Source: Palsa-965 sp044448685
GTDB taxonomy: Bacteria; Bacteroidota; Bacteroidia; Palsa-965
Direction: 5' to 3'
DNA: 64,000 bases
Assembly: GCA_044448685.1 (NCBI GenBank)
Contig: JBIOHC010000019.1
Span: 1-64,000 of the forward strand
The notes under the pieces were generated by a model. It saw nothing but the letters and a program-made list of their open reading frames with translations. It was not told the origin of the DNA and did no database searches. Positions within the stretch are counted from its first letter, which is position 1, and each line of letters starts with the position of its first letter. Position numbers and translations under genes: made by a program. Positions 60,911 to 64,000 of this stretch are shown here, piece after piece.

Positions 60911-62179
60911 TTAGTGTGCAGAAACAATAAACTTACCTACTGTTGATCCTGTTGTACCTGCAATACGGTAGGTATAAACTCCGGCAGGATAAGAAGCTGT
61001 GGAGAAGCTGAATCCGTTCTGACCGCTCATCAGGGTTTCATCGGCAACAACAGTTAGTTCTCTTCCGAGCATATCGGTAACGGAAATTCTTACGTGATCG
61101 GAAGCCGGCATACGGAAACGGATGTTGGCTGTTTCCTGGCAAGGGTTGGGAAAGAAGTTAAGGTCTGATACAATGGCCGGGGCTTCGGAGATGCCTGTTG
61201 CCGCCGAGCTTTTTGTTACCAGCCAGATGGTGGCATTCATAAGCAGCAACTGGTGATTGCCTGCCGCATCAACAAAATATCCGTTATACAAAGTACAGGA
61301 TGGGTTTCCGGTACCATCATCCGGTGGTGAGCTGTCGCCCATAGCAGCTACTTTACCATTACCATAGGTGGAGTGTGCAAACATAACACCGGTAGTACCA
61401 CCCTTGGTGGAGGCTGTCTGATAAACAACGCCTGTCACAGCCGGATTGGCAGTAGGACTGATAGTCATGGATGTTCCATTGCTCCATTTAGCCTGAGTCA
61501 CATTACCCATGGGTCCGTGTAAACAGGAATCTCCGGGCAGGCTGGCTACATTAGTGGTTGTTTCAGAAAAGTTGGCCAGGTCAAAGGCAATTCCGAACGG
61601 GTTATTGTTGTTGACCCCGTTATTGGTCAGGAAATCGTTCCAGATCATGGGTGAATCCCATCCGTCACCGTTACGGTCCGAACCGGTATGGTCGGAAATC
61701 ATAAACAGTCCACCGCCTCCCGCTACATAATTCATCAAAGCCGCTTTCTCAGCGGTTGTGAATTTGATATTGGGTTCGCAGATGATAACGGCATTGTAAT
61801 TGGAAAGATCCTGAGCTCCTGCTGTGCCATAGGTATAAGGCACATTCCAGGGCAATGATTCAACCTGATAATTGTGTTTGGCACAGTCTATACCCCAGGC
61901 AGAAAGTCCGCCTTCCCAATAAGTCTCCGGTGTGGATGCTGTTACCCCGCTTTGTGCCGGAGTGGGAAAGCGTTGTGCATCTGATTTGTTTCCGCTGCAG
62001 CAGGAAGCCGGTCCACCGCTGAAATTCAGGTCATGTAAATCGGCATCCGGAATCCAGTCTGCATTGCTACAGGTGGTAGCATGTCCTCCGTCAAAAAGGA
62101 TTTTGATTGTCGACTGAGCTTTCCCTGAAAAATGTGTGAAAAGGGTCAGGCCCAGAAGGACGATGGTAGTTTTCTTCAT
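60911..62179 (-). CDS. secreted ThuA/GATase-like protein with type A T9SS sorting domain
   Basis: 422 residues. The signal peptide ends SGKAQ. The body (about 24-330) resembles class I glutamine-amidotransferase-like folds (ThuA/DUF4350): IKILFDGGHATTC, the strand NAVIICEPN, then GGGGLFMISDHTGSDR. There is no obvious nucleophilic elbow Cys in the usual place. The N-terminal quarter has an unusual cysteine set (CSNAD, PASCCSG, CAKHN), likely disulfides. The C-terminal ~80 residues (LNFFPNPCQETANIRF ... VTDMLGRELTV ... GVYTYRIAGTTGS) are a type A T9SS signal. Substrate unknown. Confidence 0.83.
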   Translation of the reverse strand: MKKTTIVLLGLTLFTHFSGKAQSTIKILFDGGHATTCSNADWIPDADLHDLNFSGGPASCCSGNKSDAQRFPTPAQSGVTASTPETYWEGGLSAWGIDCAKHNYQVESLPWNVPYTYGTAGAQDLSNYNAVIICEPNIKFTTAEKAALMNYVAGGGGLFMISDHTGSDRNGDGWDSPMIWNDFLTNNGVNNNNPFGIAFDLANFSETTTNVASLPGDSCLHGPMGNVTQAKWSNGTSMTISPTANPAVTGVVYQTASTKGGTTGVMFAHSTYGNGKVAAMGDSSPPDDGTGNPSCTLYNGYFVDAAGNHQLLLMNATIWLVTKSSAATGISEAPAIVSDLNFFPNPCQETANIRFRMPASDHVRISVTDMLGRELTVVADETLMSGQNGFSFSTASYPAGVYTYRIAGTTGSTVGKFIVSAH

Positions 62180-62335
62180 AAAGTGTGATTATTTTCTGTT
62201 AATGTAAAGGTAATTTAAAATTAACAGAATAGCTATGTCGTTTTATCCCCGGCTTTTGAGTCAAAATCATGTCCTTAAGGATGTTATCCTGTTACCCTTC
62301 AGTTGATTAGAGTGAGGAGCAGCTTATCTCTTTTC

Positions 62336-62362
62336 GTCGAAGGTCGGGGTTTTCTGGTCGAA
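62336..62362 (+). promoter_or_regulatory. 21-bp-spaced GTCGAA direct repeat
   Basis: Exact GTCGAA at 62336-62341 and 62357-62362, 21 bp apart, in the 216-bp region between rnhB and the T9SS cargo gene. A near-consensus box TACCTTTA (minus strand, 62205-62212) is the likely promoter of that gene. The rest of this region holds nothing I recognise. Confidence 0.3.
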
Positions 62363-62395
62363 GAAGATTCAGAATCACTCCAGAATCTGGCAATA

Positions 62396-62995
62396 TCAGA
62401 ATGTAATTTTTAACTGGGCGGGGAGGAGCTGGAAGGTCTTGCGGTGGTGATCAGTAGCTCCGTGTTTACGGATAGCATCGCGGTGAAGGAGGGTTCCATA
62501 GCCTTTGTTCTTCAGCCAATGATAATCCGGAAAGGATTCATGGAGGGTATCCATATAATCATCCCGGTATGTTTTGGCAAGTACGGATGCAGAGGCAATA
62601 CTTTTGTATTTACCGTCTCCTCCTATAATACAGGTATGGGGTATGCCAGGGTAAGGCTTAAAACGGTTCCCGTCTATAAGGAGGTGTTCCGGTTTTTTGC
62701 GAAGCCCGGTAATGGCCCGGTGCATTGCCAGGAAGCTTGCCTGGAGGATATTGATTTCGTCGATCTCCGCTACTTCCACAATACCCACAGCCCAGGCAAG
62801 GGCTTGTTCTTCTATCAGAGGGCGGAGCTCCTTGCGGTGCTTGTCACTCATCTTCTTAGAATCATCCAGGAGATGATGTTTAAATGTTTCAGGGAGAATG
62901 ACGGCAGCAGCAAAAACCGGTCCTGCCAGGCAACCCCTTCCTGCTTCATCACAGCCGGCTTCGAGCAGGTCTTTATGAAACCGTGTTTTAAGCAT
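62396..62995 (-). CDS. rnhB: ribonuclease HII
   Basis: 199-residue endonuclease that removes RNA from RNA-DNA hybrids and single ribonucleotides in DNA. The active-site motif DEAGRG gives Asp16 and Glu17, followed by CLAGPVFAAAVILP. LIDGN and IIGGDGKYKSIASASVLAKTYRD, with a further catalytic Asp region, complete the family pattern. The frame is open far upstream, but that part overlaps the GT4 gene. ATG 62995, overlapping the GT4 stop by 8 bp, gives the normal length. Co-transcribed with the GT4 gene. Confidence 0.94.
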   Translation of the reverse strand: MLKTRFHKDLLEAGCDEAGRGCLAGPVFAAAVILPETFKHHLLDDSKKMSDKHRKELRPLIEEQALAWAVGIVEVAEIDEINILQASFLAMHRAITGLRKKPEHLLIDGNRFKPYPGIPHTCIIGGDGKYKSIASASVLAKTYRDDYMDTLHESFPDYHWLKNKGYGTLLHRDAIRKHGATDHHRKTFQLLPAQLKITF

Positions 62996-64000
62996 GCTGC
63001 ACAGTCTTTTCAACAGAATCCCATAAAAGCTGAGCTGTTCTATCCCAGGAAAAATCCATTCTTCGTTTTCTTCCTGCTTCAATAAGTTTTTTCCGCAAAA
63101 CTTCGTCTTGTGCAATTGTCTCCATAGCAGAACAAATGGAATCAACAGAAAATGGATCGGCCAGCAAGGCTGCTTCGTCACAAACTTCGGGAAGAGAGGT
63201 GTTGTTGGAAGCGATAACAGGCACATCACAATTCATGGCTTCGAGTACAGGTATTCCGAACCCTTCAAACAGAGGCACATAGGTTAAGGCCAGAGCTGAA
63301 GCCATGACTTTATAAAGTATATCCTGAGGCAAGCGGCCGGTAAAGATTACTTCCTCTTTATGTGGTATTGTACGGTACACGGTTTCCAATTCTTTGGTCC
63401 ACCAATACCGGTGACCGACAATAAGTAATTTGATTTCCGTATTTCCTGTCTTTGTTTTGAAGTCAGAGAAAGCCTGCAGGAGTCGGGCAATGTTTTTGCG
63501 CGGGTGCAGGGAGCCTACAAACAGGAAGTAGGGACAATTCGTTGTATAACGCTCTCTTATCTGTTTCTGTTCCTGTTCGGGGATAGCTTTATAAGCTGTA
63601 TCCGCTCCGTTGTAAACGACATCAATTTTTGCCGGGTCTGCGGCGTAAGTTTTAGTGAGATCTTTTTTTGAGAATTCAGAAACAGTTGCAATACGCGTGG
63701 CTTTGGAGGCAAAGCGCGGAAAAAAATAATTGTAATAAGTACGTACAGCCCAGGGAAGGCCGGCCGGGTTATGTGCAAAATTCAGATCATGTATAACGGC
63801 CAGCTTCTTCGTTTTACCACCAAGAGGCAGATACCCATCAGTTGAAAGGAAGAGATCCGGCTTCAGGTCACGCAGCAGACGACCGATAGAAAATTCGAAC
63901 CAGATCCAGAAGAGAAGAGGATGCCTTGCCTGAGGACCGAGTACAAGGGGGGTGATATTGTCGGAAAAAATCATTCCCGGGTCAGGATCCCTGTCGAATA
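62988..64000 (-). CDS. GT4-family glycosyltransferase, partial at right edge
   Basis: C-terminal part, at least 337 residues, of a GT-B-fold glycosyltransferase. The acceptor half has AVIHDLNF and TVSEFSKKDL. The donor half has FLFVGSLHPRKNIARLLQAF, FTGRLPQDILYKVM and the EX7E-type EGFGIPVLEAMNCDVPVIASN. An ATG at 63974 would give 328 residues, but the frame stays open to the window edge. The sequence just before it (FDRDPDPG) fits the family's usual upstream segment, so the gene most likely starts outside the window. It overlaps rnhB by 8 bp. Confidence 0.86.
   Translation of the reverse strand, partial: FDRDPDPGMIFSDNITPLVLGPQARHPLLFWIWFEFSIGRLLRDLKPDLFLSTDGYLPLGGKTKKLAVIHDLNFAHNPAGLPWAVRTYYNYFFPRFASKATRIATVSEFSKKDLTKTYAADPAKIDVVYNGADTAYKAIPEQEQKQIRERYTTNCPYFLFVGSLHPRKNIARLLQAFSDFKTKTGNTEIKLLIVGHRYWWTKELETVYRTIPHKEEVIFTGRLPQDILYKVMASALALTYVPLFEGFGIPVLEAMNCDVPVIASNNTSLPEVCDEAALLADPFSVDSICSAMETIAQDEVLRKKLIEAGRKRRMDFSWDRTAQLLWDSVEKTVQHA

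Noticed and set aside
62996..63229. Long N-terminus of RNase HII
   Set aside because: It lies inside the GT4 gene in another frame and would precede the conserved start of RNase HII.

Overview
The window is a gene-dense piece of a chromosome from a member of the Bacteroidota, outside the classical gut Bacteroidales. Several features support this. There is a type IX secretion/gliding set (gldJ, a PorP/SprF protein, porU, porV) and at least three proteins with a C-terminal T9SS sorting domain. Two TonB proteins accompany an ExbB/ExbD pair. There is a DUF5522 protein and a long-form urocanase. Many genes are preceded by the Bacteroidota -7 promoter box TAnnTTTG instead of a -10 TATAAT box. I cannot name the genus. 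I saw no phage, insertion sequence, integrase or CRISPR array.

Layout. 1-4.9 kb: a beta-barrel-like secreted protein, a tRNA-Val(GAC), a MORN-repeat protein, a small membrane protein broken by a homopolymer frameshift, a STAS-like protein and a GT-C-like membrane protein. 4.9-14.05 kb: ten tightly packed minus-strand genes with ATGA overlaps. They form a sugar-biosynthesis and glycosylation operon, with WlbA/WlbB/WlbC-like dehydrogenase, acetyltransferase and aminotransferase first, then a polyprenyl-type GT2, a NeuD-like protein, an ATP-grasp ligase, two SDR enzymes, a phosphoesterase and a second aminotransferase. 14.1-21 kb: folC, the TonB/ExbD/ExbB energy module, a second tonB, an MscS channel and a Glu/Leu-type dehydrogenase. 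21-25 kb: a bipolar Lys-rich/acidic protein, anmK, an acyl-CoA dehydrogenase and murF. 25.2-33.4 kb: the T9SS block. 33.4-40.5 kb: ispF, PDH E1-alpha, E2, kup and recG. 40.4-53 kb: secreted T9SS cargo, a glucosaminidase with LysM domains, a PLP enzyme, DUF5522, hutU, pheT and a DUF2723 membrane protein. 53-64 kb: a tandem-repeat intergenic region, a SpmAB-like transporter, a stand-alone glutamine amidotransferase, an OmpA/TSP3 protein, a large lipoprotein-like protein, a T9SS cargo protein, rnhB and a GT4 that runs off the right end.

The most unusual material is non-coding or cluster-level. (i) A 336-bp array of 42-bp units, each made of two related 21-bp halves (53116-53451). (ii) Two intergenic palindromes whose arms are built from 7-bp tandem repeats (23771-23832, 55487-55552). 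A sequence closely matching the first lies in frame inside folC. (iii) Three genes whose -7 box ends exactly 4 nt before the ATG, which predicts leaderless mRNAs. (iv) 21-bp-spaced GTCGAA-type half-sites upstream of two T9SS cargo genes. (v) The sugar operon with an ATP-grasp ligase, whose final product I cannot assign.
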